This document shows positions 48,656-57,421 of a DNA stretch of 64,000 bases, one piece after another. The notes under the pieces were generated by a model. That model saw only the letters and a program-made list of their open reading frames with translations. It searched no databases and was not told where the DNA came from. Source of the stretch: Pseudomonas anatoliensis (GTDB lineage Bacteria; Pseudomonadota; Gammaproteobacteria; Pseudomonadales; Pseudomonadaceae); NCBI RefSeq assembly GCF_017976235.1, contig NZ_JACVHC010000002.1, positions 620,001 to 684,000 on the forward strand, given 5' to 3'. A program made the position numbers and the translations under genes. Positions within the stretch are counted from its first letter, which is position 1. Each line of letters starts with the position of its first letter.

Positions 48656-49546
48656 ATGCAATTAACTCGTCACCTTGATGCCAACGCCACGCTGGTTTCG
48701 CTGATTGAACCGCTGGCACTGCGCGACGGTTATTCCCCGACCGGGCTGCCGGGCGTGCAGGTGCTGCGCGCCAGTTGCGATGTTGCCCGTGGCCCGCACA
48801 TCTATGAACCGAGCCTGATGATCATCGCCCAGGGCAGCAAACTGGCGTTTCTCGGGCCGCGCACCATGGAATATGGCGCCGGACATTATCTGATTCAGGC
48901 GCTGCCGGTGCCTTTCGAGTGTGAAACCTTTGCCTTGCCGGATGCGCCGCTGCTGGGTGTGTCGGTGGCGATCGACCGTGTTTTGCTCGGCGAGCTGGTG
49001 CTGGCCATGGGGCTGGCGCCGGGGCGGCATATTCCCGCGCAGACGCCGGAGTCGATGACGTCGGTGGTGCTCGACGATGACATGCGCGGCTGTGTCGAAC
49101 GGTTGCTCGGTTGTCTGCACGATCCGCTGGAGTGTCAGATTCTGGGCCCAGCGCGAATTCGCGAGTTGCTGTTCGTCGCCTTGCGCGGACCGCAGGCCGA
49201 TGTGTTGCGCGCGCTGGTTGAGCAGCAGGGGCAGTTCGCCCGGGTGGCGGCGTCGATCAGTCATTTGCACGCGCATTACACTGAGCCGTTGAACGTCGAA
49301 ACGTTGGCCAGTTGCGCGAACATGAGCGTGTCGACCTTTCATGAGCATTTCAAACGCAGCACGTTGTTGTCGCCGGTGCAGTATTTGAAACGTTTACGGT
49401 TGTTGAAAGCGCAGACGCTGTTGGTGGCTGAGGGATTGGGTGTGGCGCAGGTGGCGCATCGGGTCGGGTATCAGAGTACTTCGCAGTTCAGTCGTGAATA
49501 TAAGCGCTACTTTGAGCGCAGCCCGGGTGATGAGCGCGCTGCCTGA
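48656..49546 (+). CDS. AraC-family regulator with AraC_N domain (YqhC-like)
   Basis: The protein has 296 residues. The N-terminal AraC-type cupin (SLMIIAQGSKLAFLG) precedes two helix-turn-helix motifs (LASCANMSVSTFHEHFK and VAHRVGYQSTSQFSREYKRYF). E. coli YqhC of the same type activates the aldehyde reductase gene yqhD; here the divergent partner is likewise an aldehyde/alcohol reductase gene, 189 bases away. Confidence 0.9.
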   Translation: MQLTRHLDANATLVSLIEPLALRDGYSPTGLPGVQVLRASCDVARGPHIYEPSLMIIAQGSKLAFLGPRTMEYGAGHYLIQALPVPFECETFALPDAPLLGVSVAIDRVLLGELVLAMGLAPGRHIPAQTPESMTSVVLDDDMRGCVERLLGCLHDPLECQILGPARIRELLFVALRGPQADVLRALVEQQGQFARVAASISHLHAHYTEPLNVETLASCANMSVSTFHEHFKRSTLLSPVQYLKRLRLLKAQTLLVAEGLGVAQVAHRVGYQSTSQFSREYKRYFERSPGDERAA

Positions 49547-49560
49547 GGATTTACACAATC

Positions 49561-49653
49561 CCTGTGGGAGCTGGCTTGCCAGCGATGAGGCCGGCACATT
49601 CAACATAGATGTCGCCTGATCCACCGCCATCGCTGGCAAGCCAGCTCCCACAG
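49561..49653. repeat. REP/REPIN, family C, inverted pair
   Basis: The arms are 49561-49590 and 49624-49653 in the opposite order to the copy at 35501 (CTGTGGGAG outward). It lies between the convergent araC-type gene and ETF-QO. Confidence 0.9.
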
Positions 49654-49683
49654 GGTTTGATGTGATGCACTGAATTGCGGCAA

Positions 49684-49714
49684 CAAAAAGGCCCCCATTT
49701 CGGGAGCCTTGTTG
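49684..49714 (-). terminator. Intrinsic terminator after ETF-QO
   Basis: The minus-strand stem AAGGCTCCCG / TGGGGGCCTT is followed by TTTTTG, 15 bases past the ETF-QO stop. Confidence 0.82.
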
Positions 49715-49728
49715 TTCAGCGGTTCGGC

Positions 49729-51393
49729 TTACATGTTCGGGTAAGTCGGGCCGCCAGCGCCTTCCGGCGTCACCCAGGTGATGTTCTGCGAAGGGTCCTT
49801 GATGTCACAGGTCTTGCAGTGCACGCAGTTCTGGGCGTTGATCTGGAAGCGTTTCTCGCCGTCTTCCTTGGTGATCACCTCGTACACGCCGGCCGGGCAG
49901 TAGCGCTGCGCCGGCTCGTCGTACAGCGGCAGGTTTTTGCTGATCGGAATGCTCGGGTCGGTCAGCTTCAAGTGGCAAGGCTGTTCTTCTTCATGGTTGG
50001 TACCGGAGATGAACACCGAGCTGAGTTTGTCGAAGCTGAGTTTGCCGTCGGGTTTCGGGTAGTCGATCTTCTTGCAGTCGGCCGCGAGCTTGAGGCAGGC
50101 GTAATCCGGCTTGGTGTCGTGCAGGGTGAACGGCAGTTTGCCGGCGAAGATGTTCTGATCCAGCCAGTTGAAACCACCGCCGACGATGGCGCCGAACTTG
50201 TGGATCGCCGGGCCGAAGTTACGGCTGGCGAACAGCTCGTCATAGAGCCAGCTTTTCTTGAAGGCGTCGACGTAAGTGGTCAGCTCTTCAGTGCCGTCCT
50301 TTTCAGCGAACAGCGCGTCAGCCACCGATTCAGCGGCGAGCATGCCGGATTTCATCGCGGTGTGGCTGCCTTTGATCTTGGCAAAGTTCAGGGTGCCGAG
50401 ATCGCAACCGATCAGCGCGCCGCCCTTGAAAACCATCTTCGGCAGCGAGTTCAGGCCACCTTTGCTGATTGCGCGGGCGCCGTAGCTGATGCGCTTGCCG
50501 CCTTCCAGATACTGAGCCAGCACCGGGTGATGTTTGAGGCGCTGGAACTCGTCGAACGGCGACAGGTAGGTGTTGCTGTACGACAGATCAACGATCAGAC
50601 CGACCACTACCTGATTGTTTTCCAGGTGGTAGAGGAAAGAGCCGCCGGTGTTCTCGGTGCCCATGATGTCCAGCGGCCAACCGGCGGTGTGAACCACCAG
50701 GCCTGGCTGGTGTTTGGCCGGATCGATTTCCCAGATTTCTTTCAGGCCGATGCCGTAGTGCTGGGCGTCGGCATCGCTGTCGAGGTTGTAGCGCTTGATC
50801 AGTTGCTTGCCGATGTGGCCACGGCAACCTTCGGCGAACAGCGTGTATTTGCCACGCAGTTCCATGCCCGGGGTGTACAGGCCTTCTTTCGGATTGCCTT
50901 CGCGATCGACACCGAGGTCGCCAGTGATGATCCCGCGAACCACGCCTTGCTCGTCGATCAGCGCTTCCTGAGCAGCGAAGCCCGGGTAGATTTCTACGCC
51001 CAGGTTCTCGGCCTGCTGGGCGAGCCAGCGGCACAGGTTGCCCAGGGAGATAATGTAGTTGCCTTCGTTGTGCATGGTCTTGGGCACAAAGAAGTCTGGA
51101 ATTTTCTGCGCGCTTTCGGCGTTTTTCAGCACGAAGATGTCATCGCGGGTAACCGGCGTGTTCAGCGGGGCGCCAAGTTCTTTCCAGTCCGGGAACAGTT
51201 CGTTCAGTGCGCGGGGTTCGAATACGGCACCGGAAAGGATGTGTGCGCCGACTTCGGAGCCTTTTTCGACCACGCAGACGCTGATTTCCTTACCGGCTTC
51301 GGCGGCCTTCTGCTTCAAGCGGCAGGCGGCGGACAGGCCAGCGGGGCCGGCACCGACGATGACCACGTCGAATTCCATGTATTCGCGTTCCAC
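49729..51393 (-). CDS. Electron transfer flavoprotein-ubiquinone oxidoreductase
   Basis: The protein has 554 residues. FAD motif GAGPAGLSAACRL (about 12-24), central membrane-associated quinone region, and C-terminal 4Fe-4S cysteines CPAGVYEV and CVHCKTCDIKDP. It moves electrons from ETF (encoded divergently) to ubiquinone during fatty-acid and amino-acid oxidation. The 550-base gap to etfB contains the shared control region. Confidence 0.96.
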   Translation of the reverse strand: MEREYMEFDVVIVGAGPAGLSAACRLKQKAAEAGKEISVCVVEKGSEVGAHILSGAVFEPRALNELFPDWKELGAPLNTPVTRDDIFVLKNAESAQKIPDFFVPKTMHNEGNYIISLGNLCRWLAQQAENLGVEIYPGFAAQEALIDEQGVVRGIITGDLGVDREGNPKEGLYTPGMELRGKYTLFAEGCRGHIGKQLIKRYNLDSDADAQHYGIGLKEIWEIDPAKHQPGLVVHTAGWPLDIMGTENTGGSFLYHLENNQVVVGLIVDLSYSNTYLSPFDEFQRLKHHPVLAQYLEGGKRISYGARAISKGGLNSLPKMVFKGGALIGCDLGTLNFAKIKGSHTAMKSGMLAAESVADALFAEKDGTEELTTYVDAFKKSWLYDELFASRNFGPAIHKFGAIVGGGFNWLDQNIFAGKLPFTLHDTKPDYACLKLAADCKKIDYPKPDGKLSFDKLSSVFISGTNHEEEQPCHLKLTDPSIPISKNLPLYDEPAQRYCPAGVYEVITKEDGEKRFQINAQNCVHCKTCDIKDPSQNITWVTPEGAGGPTYPNM

Positions 51394-51550
51394 AGGCTAT
51401 CTCCTACTCAAGGCTCAACAGTTTTTTTTCTAATATGGAGGTTTGATGTCGCTTCCGCTACGCCTTTACGTTAACGTCAAGGGGATAAAGGAGAAGCCAC
51501 CTTTCTCTCTAGGGGGCGCATTATATCTACACCACTCCTAGCGTCCAATA

Positions 51551-51564
51551 CAAACGTTTGTTTG
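51551..51564. promoter_or_regulatory. PsrA-like operator in the ETF-QO/etfBA control region
   Basis: CAAAC-GTTT-GTTTG fits the published PsrA pattern (G/C)AAAC-N2-4-GTTT(G/C). PsrA senses long-chain fatty acids and represses beta-oxidation genes in Pseudomonas, fitting the ETF genes on both sides. It also contains the palindrome CAAACGTTTG. Confidence 0.6.
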
Positions 51565-51624
51565 AATCGGCTCCAGCCCAGATAAATCAAAGAAGCGCGG
51601 CTTATGAATGGTCATTTTGCTGTA

Positions 51625-51650
51625 TTGACCGGAATAGGCGTTCCGGTCAA
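51625..51650. repeat. Perfect 10-bp inverted repeat TTGACCGGAA-n6-TTCCGGTCAA
   Basis: Both arms are exact with a TAGGCG loop. There is no T-run, so it is more likely an operator or stable RNA hairpin than a terminator. It is 294 bases before etfB. Confidence 0.7.
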
Positions 51651-51694
51651 GATACGGGCGGTTTTGCGCTCGCCGTAGGCAGACTGGCGGTTTC

Positions 51695-51872
51695 AAGAGC
51701 ACCTCTAAAGACAGGGCGTAGGCAATACAAGGTGATGCGCAGCGCAGGTCCGGCGCGCAGTTTACACACCGTGAAGAGGCATGACTTGTCGGTCACCACT
51801 GACGAACGGTCACAGCACTTCGCAGCGTGGAATCATCTCGTACACAGGCCGGCGTTTTTAGAGGTGCCCTTG
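51695..51872. mobile_element. Possible miniature inverted-repeat element before etfB
   Basis: 16-base terminal inverted repeats, CAAGAGCACCTCTAAA (51695-51710) and TTTAGAGGTGCCCTTG (51857-51872), match at 15 of 16 positions and bracket about 178 bases without a gene. The size and ends suggest a MITE or insertion-sequence remnant; no obvious target duplication is seen. A coincidental repeat or a regulatory structure is possible. Confidence 0.4.
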
Positions 51873-51943
51873 TAGCCCGATGAGCATCAACCGCCAGGTT
51901 CGCCTAGGCGACTTTCTTTTCACCGGAGAGTAACGAGGAATCC

Positions 51944-52693
51944 ATGAAGGTTCTTGTAGCTGTCAAACGCGTTGTGGATTACAACGTCAAGGTCCGCGTC
52001 AAGGCGGACAATTCCGGCGTAGACCTCGCCAACGTCAAGATGTCGATGAACCCGTTCTGCGAAATCGCAGTGGAAGAAGCCGTACGCCTGAAAGAGAAAG
52101 GTGTTGCGACTGAAATCGTCGTCGTCTCCATCGGCCCGACCACCGCTCAGGAGCAGCTGCGTACCGCACTGGCTCTGGGTGCCGACCGTGCCATCCTCGT
52201 CGAATCCGCTGAAGATCTGACCTCGCTCGCCGTGGCCAAGCTGCTCAAGGCTGTGGTCGACAAGGAACAGCCTCAGTTGGTGATCCTTGGCAAACAGGCC
52301 ATCGACAGCGACAACAACCAGACTGGCCAGATGCTCGCTGCATTGAGCGGCTACGGTCAGGGCACGTTCGCCTCGAAAGTCGAAGTCTCCGGCGACAGCG
52401 TTGCCGTGACCCGCGAAATCGACGGCGGCGCGCAAACTGTTTCGCTGAAACTGCCGGCCATCGTCACCACCGACCTGCGTTTGAACGAGCCGCGCTACGC
52501 GTCCCTGCCAAACATCATGAAAGCCAAGAAGAAGCCTCTCGAAGTGCTGACTCCGGACGCTTTGGGCGTTTCCACCGCCTCCACCAACAAGACCCTGAAA
52601 GTCGAAGCGCCGGCTGCACGCAGCGCAGGCATCAAGGTCAAGTCGGTGGCTGAACTGGTCGAGAAACTGAAAAACGAAGCGAAGGTAATCTGA
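51944..52693 (+). CDS. etfB: Electron transfer flavoprotein subunit beta
   Basis: The protein has 249 residues starting [23 protein letters not shown]-binding-type loop ([22 protein letters not shown] is the family region; only part is quoted elsewhere) and [15 protein letters not shown] are conserved. It forms the FAD/AMP-containing ETF heterodimer with EtfA and takes electrons from acyl-CoA dehydrogenases. GAGAGTAACGAGGAAT precedes the start. Confidence 0.97.
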   Translation: MKVLVAVKRVVDYNVKVRVKADNSGVDLANVKMSMNPFCEIAVEEAVRLKEKGVATEIVVVSIGPTTAQEQLRTALALGADRAILVESAEDLTSLAVAKLLKAVVDKEQPQLVILGKQAIDSDNNQTGQMLAALSGYGQGTFASKVEVSGDSVAVTREIDGGAQTVSLKLPAIVTTDLRLNEPRYASLPNIMKAKKKPLEVLTPDALGVSTASTNKTLKVEAPAARSAGIKVKSVAELVEKLKNEAKVI

Positions 52694-52695
52694 CC

Positions 52696-53625
52696 ATGAC
52701 TATCTTGGTAATCGCTGAACACGACAATAAAGTGCTGGCTCCGGCCACGCTGAACACCGTGGCTGCTGCTGCCAAAATTGGCGGCGACATCCACGTGCTG
52801 GTTGCAGGTCAGGGCGCTGGCGCCGTGGCTGAAGCCGCTGCAAAAATCGCTGGCGTGAGCAAAGTCCTGAACGCTGACAACGCGGCTTACGCGCATCAGC
52901 TGCCGGAAAACGTTGCTCCTCTGGTTGCAGAACTCGGCGCTGGCTACAGCCACATTCTGGCTGCCGCCACTTCCAACGGCAAAAACATCCTGCCGCGCGT
53001 TGCTGCACAGCTGGACGTTGACCAGATCTCCGAGATCATCTCGGTAGAAAGCGCTGACACCTTCAAGCGTCCGATCTACGCCGGTAACGCCATCGCTACC
53101 GTGCAATCGACTGCTGCGATCAAAGTGATCACCGTGCGTGCCACCGGTTTCGATCCGGTTGCTGCTGAAGGTGGTTCGGCTGCTGTTGAAGCTGTTGGCG
53201 CTGCTCACGATGCGGGCACTTCGAGCTTCGTCGGCGAAGAGCTGGCCAAGTCCGATCGTCCTGAGTTGACCGCTGCCAAGATCGTCGTTTCCGGCGGCCG
53301 CGGCATGCAGAACGGCGACAACTTCAAACACCTGTACGCCTTGGCCGACAAGCTGGGCGCTGCTGTAGGTGCTTCGCGCGCCGCAGTCGATGCAGGTTTC
53401 GTACCGAACGACATGCAGGTCGGCCAGACCGGCAAAATCGTTGCGCCACAGCTGTACATCGCCGTCGGTATCTCCGGCGCGATCCAGCATCTGGCCGGCA
53501 TGAAAGACTCCAAAGTGATCGTTGCGATCAACAAGGACGAAGAAGCGCCGATCTTCCAGGTAGCTGATTACGGTCTGGTAGCGGACCTGTTTGAAGCAAT
53601 CCCTGAGCTGGAGAAGCTGGTCTAA
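52696..53625 (+). CDS. etfA: Electron transfer flavoprotein subunit alpha
   Basis: The protein has 309 residues, starting [18 protein letters not shown] two bases after etfB. The FAD-binding C-terminal domain has [25 protein letters not shown] and the AIQHLAGM signature. It is the partner of EtfB. The operon ends at a strong terminator. Confidence 0.97.
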   Translation: MTILVIAEHDNKVLAPATLNTVAAAAKIGGDIHVLVAGQGAGAVAEAAAKIAGVSKVLNADNAAYAHQLPENVAPLVAELGAGYSHILAAATSNGKNILPRVAAQLDVDQISEIISVESADTFKRPIYAGNAIATVQSTAAIKVITVRATGFDPVAAEGGSAAVEAVGAAHDAGTSSFVGEELAKSDRPELTAAKIVVSGGRGMQNGDNFKHLYALADKLGAAVGASRAAVDAGFVPNDMQVGQTGKIVAPQLYIAVGISGAIQHLAGMKDSKVIVAINKDEEAPIFQVADYGLVADLFEAIPELEKLV

Positions 53626-53647
53626 TCCAGCGGCTTCACTTATAAAG

Positions 53648-53680
53648 AGCCCGACCTTTTGGTCGGGCTTTTTTTTGTCT
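53648..53680 (+). terminator. Intrinsic terminator after etfBA
   Basis: The stem AGCCCGACC / GGTCGGGCT is followed by eight T. Confidence 0.93.
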
Positions 53681-53705
53681 CGGGTTTGAGTGGGAGCGTT
53701 TCGCC

Positions 53706-54527
53706 ATGGATCTGCGCTGCGGATTGTTGTTGGGATTGGCCTTGTTGCCAGGATTGGCCGCGGCCGCGGGCAAGTGCGAGCGCCTGATCGTCACCGGCAG
53801 CCCGGATGCTCCGCCGTATCTGTGGCAGGATCCGCAAAATCCCAAGCAATTGATCGGTGCCAGCGCAGACCTGTTGCAGCAAGTGGCCAAGGACTTGGGC
53901 ATCAAGGTCGAGTTGCTCTACGCCGGCAAGCGCTCGCAGGCCCTCGACGAGGTGCGCAGTGGGCGCATGGACATGCTGGCCGACGCGCCGCTGACGCTCA
54001 ATGAGCTGGAGAATCTCGACTATATCCATCCACCATTGCTGGAAAACGACTACCTGGTGTGGACGCGCAAAGGCTCGACGCTGACCTACAGCGAAGCCGG
54101 TGACCTGCACGGTCATACCGGTGGCGTGTCGGAAAAGTCTCGAATGACCCAGGCATTCGGCACTTTCGCCGATCAGCAATTGACCCTTGTCCGGACAGAA
54201 AACCTCACCCAGGCCTTTCAGAAACTTCTGCTGGGCGAAGTGGAATATGTACTCGCCGGACGCTACTCGGGCATGGCCGCCGCGCAGGCGTTGGGCATGG
54301 CCAATGACCTCTTGGCGTTCGAGCAACCCATCGACAGACCGGGTCTGTTCCTCGCGGTTTCCCATAACTCGGCGTGCAACGATCCGTGGTTGCGCGGACA
54401 GCTGGCCAAAAAGATGACAGAATTGCCCGCGTCCGGACTGACGGAAGCCGCGCTGCAACGCAATATCGAGCGCTGGAAGGCGCAGCAGCAACAGCCGCAA
54501 CAACCTGTCAGTGCCCCAAAACAGTAG
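53706..54527 (+). CDS. Periplasmic substrate-binding protein (SBP family 3-like)
   Basis: The protein has 273 residues. A signal peptide ends about residue 21 (LPGLAAAAGKC). The body follows the amino-acid-type binding fold (GSPDAPPYLW, then GASADLLQQVAKDLGIKVELL) without transporter genes nearby. The last ~20 residues are Gln/Pro-rich. It is the first of three envelope genes; 9 bases separate it from the next. Ligand unknown. Confidence 0.83.
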   Translation: MDLRCGLLLGLALLPGLAAAAGKCERLIVTGSPDAPPYLWQDPQNPKQLIGASADLLQQVAKDLGIKVELLYAGKRSQALDEVRSGRMDMLADAPLTLNELENLDYIHPPLLENDYLVWTRKGSTLTYSEAGDLHGHTGGVSEKSRMTQAFGTFADQQLTLVRTENLTQAFQKLLLGEVEYVLAGRYSGMAAAQALGMANDLLAFEQPIDRPGLFLAVSHNSACNDPWLRGQLAKKMTELPASGLTEAALQRNIERWKAQQQQPQQPVSAPKQ

Positions 54528-54536
54528 GGATTCTTA

Positions 54537-54893
54537 GTGAGTATTCGACCTCTTTTCGCGGCGGTGGCCGTTCTGGCCATGGCCGGTTGCGCGACCGATC
54601 CGGCACCCATTGAACAAATGCGTTTGACCGAGCAGGCCATCGCCCAAGCCAAGGCCGTCGGTGCCACTGGCGATGACGTGCCGGAAATGAAACTGGCCGA
54701 AACCAAGTACAACCGGGCCAAAGGCAATATGGCAGACGAATCCTTTCGGAACGCGCGCATGCGTTCCGAACAGGCCGAACTCGACGCACGTCTGGCAGAA
54801 GCCAAAGTACTGACCCAGAAAAGCGAAGAACAGTTGAATGTGCTGAACACCCGCATCGTCCGTCTGCGCAAGCAACTGGGAGATGCCCAATGA
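54537..54893 (+). CDS. DUF4398 lipoprotein
   Basis: The protein has 118 residues, GTG start. Lipobox LAMAGC puts Cys at residue 18. The mature part is a long amphipathic coiled-coil (QMRLTEQAIAQAKAVG, then ARMRSEQAELDARLAEAK), as in DUF4398 proteins that accompany OmpA-like proteins. It overlaps the OmpA-family gene by ATGA and probably works with it at the outer membrane. Confidence 0.85.
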   Translation: MSIRPLFAAVAVLAMAGCATDPAPIEQMRLTEQAIAQAKAVGATGDDVPEMKLAETKYNRAKGNMADESFRNARMRSEQAELDARLAEAKVLTQKSEEQLNVLNTRIVRLRKQLGDAQ

Positions 54894-55702
54894 GCCTCAA
54901 ATCCAAGGTCCTCGGTGGTCTGATCCTCGCCGGTTGCGCGAGCCTGTTCGGCTGCGCCGGTCAGCACAGTGAGTCCGCGTTGCAAGACGCCGGCGCCGAC
55001 TTCCAGAAGGTCAAGGAAGATTCCAACGTGCTGCGCATTGCGCCGAAAGACGTGATCCGCGCCGGTGAATCCCTGGCCCGTGCCGATCGCCTGTCTACTT
55101 ACTGGGGCAGCGGTTCGGACGTGGTGCACTACGCCTACCTGAGCCAGCGTTACAGCGCGATTGCCCGCGAACACACCAATCAAGTGCTCAACGAAGAGCG
55201 TGCAGCCAAGCTCGAACTGGATCGTCAGCGCCTGCAACTGGCCCTGCGTGAATCGAAACTGCTGAGCGTGCAGCAGCAGGGCAAGTGGCTCGAAGAGCAG
55301 ATTGTTGCGCTGGCCACCACGCAGACTGATCGTGGTCTGGTGATGACTTTGGGTGACGTGTTGTTCGACACCGGTGAAGCGGAGCTGAAAAACTCGGCCA
55401 ACCGCGTGGTCCTGAAGATTGTGCAGTTCCTGCAGCTGAATCCGAAACGCGTGGTGCGTATCGAGGGCTACACCGACAGCACCGGCGGCAAACAGGAAAA
55501 CCTCAAACTGTCCCGCGACCGCGCGCAGTCGGTGGCCGATGTGCTGATGGACCTGGGCATCGACGACAAACGTATTCAGGTCGAAGGTTACGGCGACGAA
55601 TACCCGGTGGACGTCAACGCTTCCGAGCGTGGGCGAGCACAGAACCGTCGTGTGGAAATTGTGTTCTCCGACGAAAAAGGCCAGCTCGGCGCCGCCCGTT
55701 GA
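54890..55702 (+). CDS. OmpA-family peptidoglycan-binding lipoprotein
   Basis: The protein has 270 residues. A lipoprotein-type signal has two candidate Cys (GCASLFGC). Residues ~45-140 are helical (N-terminal DUF4398-like region), and the C-terminal OmpA domain (about 150-262) has LFDTGEAELKNSA, IEGYTDSTGG, LSRDRAQSVADVL and GRAQNRRVEI. It would anchor the outer membrane to the cell wall. Confidence 0.9.
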   Translation: MSLKSKVLGGLILAGCASLFGCAGQHSESALQDAGADFQKVKEDSNVLRIAPKDVIRAGESLARADRLSTYWGSGSDVVHYAYLSQRYSAIAREHTNQVLNEERAAKLELDRQRLQLALRESKLLSVQQQGKWLEEQIVALATTQTDRGLVMTLGDVLFDTGEAELKNSANRVVLKIVQFLQLNPKRVVRIEGYTDSTGGKQENLKLSRDRAQSVADVLMDLGIDDKRIQVEGYGDEYPVDVNASERGRAQNRRVEIVFSDEKGQLGAAR

Positions 55703-55717
55703 GGGTTGCGTCTCTGG

Positions 55718-55752
55718 AAAGCCCGGACTGTCATGCAGTGCCGGGCTTTTTT
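55718..55752 (+). terminator. Intrinsic terminator after the OmpA-family gene
   Basis: AAAGCCCGG / CCGGGCTTT stem with an inner CACTG-like part and six T. Confidence 0.9.
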
Positions 55753-55780
55753 ACACCTGTCGAATTGCTCGCAAATCAGT

Positions 55781-55829
55781 ACAGTTGTGGCAGACAACCC
55801 ACTGTATGGTCGTCTATGGTGACAACTGT
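55781..55829. promoter_or_regulatory. Paired inverted half-sites before the MocR gene
   Basis: ACAGTTGT (55781-55788) and ACAACTGT (55822-55829) are exact inverted copies with centres 41 bases apart, about four helix turns. MocR regulators often bind spaced repeats before their own genes. Confidence 0.45.
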
Positions 55830-55903
55830 CCCAGTACACTTCTAAACTGTTCCGGTATTGTTTCACACAAGAATAAAATGCCCGTGAAATCGAGTGCTGC
55901 GTC

Positions 55904-57343
55904 ATGACCAATCTCTTGCTTTACCAACGTATAGCTCAGCAACTGGCCGAAGACATCCGCCGTGGTGTCTATCAACCGGGGGAGCGCGTGCCCTCGGTAC
56001 GCAAGATGAGTTCGCAGCTCAACGTCAGCCATGCGACGGTGTTGCAGGCTTACGCCAATCTCGAAGACCAAGGCCTGATTCGCGCACGGCCGCAGTCCGG
56101 TTATTACGTGCACCAGACGCCCGCGCTGACGGCACCGACGCCGGACATCGCCCGGGTCGAACGGCCAGGGCTGGTCACGCGCAGCAGCATCATTCAGCAG
56201 GTTCTGGTCGAGTCGCGCCGCGAAGGCGTATTTCCGTTGGGCGCCGCAGTGCCGAGCGTGGACTATTTGCCGGTGCGGGCACTGCACCAGCAACTGGCCA
56301 AAGTCACTCGCTTCCACAGCCCGCGAGCGTTCAGCTACATGTTCAGCCCCGGCTTCGAACCGCTGCGCCGGCAAGTGGCGATCCGCATGCGCGATGCGGG
56401 TGTGGTGGTCGACCCGTCCGAAGTGGTGATCACCCACGGGTGTGTCGATGCGTTGCAGATGTCGCTGCGGGTGCTCACCCGTCCGGGCGATCTGATCGCC
56501 GCCGAGTCGCCGACCTATTACGGGCTGCTGCAACTGGCCGACCTGCTGGGCCTGAAAGTCATCGAGATCCCCAGCGATCCCGCCACTGGCATGAGCCTCG
56601 AAGCGCTGCAGCTGGCCGCCAACCAGTGGTCGATCAAGGCGTTGGTGTTGACCACGCGCCTGAGCAATCCTTTGGGTGGCACCATGCCGGAAGAGCGGCA
56701 GAAACAACTGCTGCGCCTGGCCTCGGATTTCGATATCCAGATCGTCGAAGACGACATCTATGGCGAGTTGATGTTTGAACAAGGCCGCACCAAGGCCCTC
56801 AAGGCGTATGACCGACTTGACCGAGTGATCTACTGCTCGAGCTTCTCCAAGACCTTGTCGCCTGGTGTGCGGATCGGCTGGATGATTGCCGGTAAGTACC
56901 AGCAGGAAATCCAGCGTTTGCAGACCTTCAGCACCCATTCGGCGTGCAGCGTGACGCAAATGGCGATTGCCGCCTACCTGGAAAACGGCGGTTATGACCG
57001 GCATTTACGGTACATCCGCCAGGAATACCGGAAAAACCTCAGCGCCTTCCAGTTGGCGGTGCAGCAGCACTTCCCCGAAGGCACGCAAATGACCCGGCCC
57101 ACGGGCGGTTTTATCCTCTGGGTGAGTCTGCCGGGGCGGGTCAATACTCAGGAGTTGCACGTGCGCGCGTTGCAGCAGGGCATCAGTATTGCCCCCGGGC
57201 TGATCTTCAGTAATACCGAGCAATTCAACCACTGTATCCGCCTGAACTGCGGCATTCCGTGGAACCGCGAGGCGGAGCGGGCGTTGATGACCCTTGGAAT
57301 GCTCGCAACCCAACTGTGTCAGGAAACGGCGGTCGGTTTCTGA
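55904..57343 (+). CDS. MocR-type regulator: GntR helix-turn-helix fused to an aminotransferase fold
   Basis: The protein has 479 residues. The N-terminal winged helix (GERVPSVRKMSSQLNVSHATVLQAY, quoted in part) occupies residues 1-75. From about 110 a class I PLP aminotransferase-like domain follows, with the PLP lysine in SSFSKTLSPGVRIGW. Such regulators use PLP as co-effector. No target enzyme gene is adjacent, so the regulon is unclear. Confidence 0.9.
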   Translation: MTNLLLYQRIAQQLAEDIRRGVYQPGERVPSVRKMSSQLNVSHATVLQAYANLEDQGLIRARPQSGYYVHQTPALTAPTPDIARVERPGLVTRSSIIQQVLVESRREGVFPLGAAVPSVDYLPVRALHQQLAKVTRFHSPRAFSYMFSPGFEPLRRQVAIRMRDAGVVVDPSEVVITHGCVDALQMSLRVLTRPGDLIAAESPTYYGLLQLADLLGLKVIEIPSDPATGMSLEALQLAANQWSIKALVLTTRLSNPLGGTMPEERQKQLLRLASDFDIQIVEDDIYGELMFEQGRTKALKAYDRLDRVIYCSSFSKTLSPGVRIGWMIAGKYQQEIQRLQTFSTHSACSVTQMAIAAYLENGGYDRHLRYIRQEYRKNLSAFQLAVQQHFPEGTQMTRPTGGFILWVSLPGRVNTQELHVRALQQGISIAPGLIFSNTEQFNHCIRLNCGIPWNREAERALMTLGMLATQLCQETAVGF

Positions 57344-57421
57344 ACGAACGTACGGACATGCTTGTCTTGTGACGCTCAACAAGCGAGCATATGGCCCTCT
57401 GCCGTTAGTGTCGTTGGGTTC

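Noticed and set aside
51558..51875. 105-codon plus-strand frame before etfB
   Set aside because: It spans the inverted repeat and the MITE-like element, has no ribosome site and no recognisable protein features.
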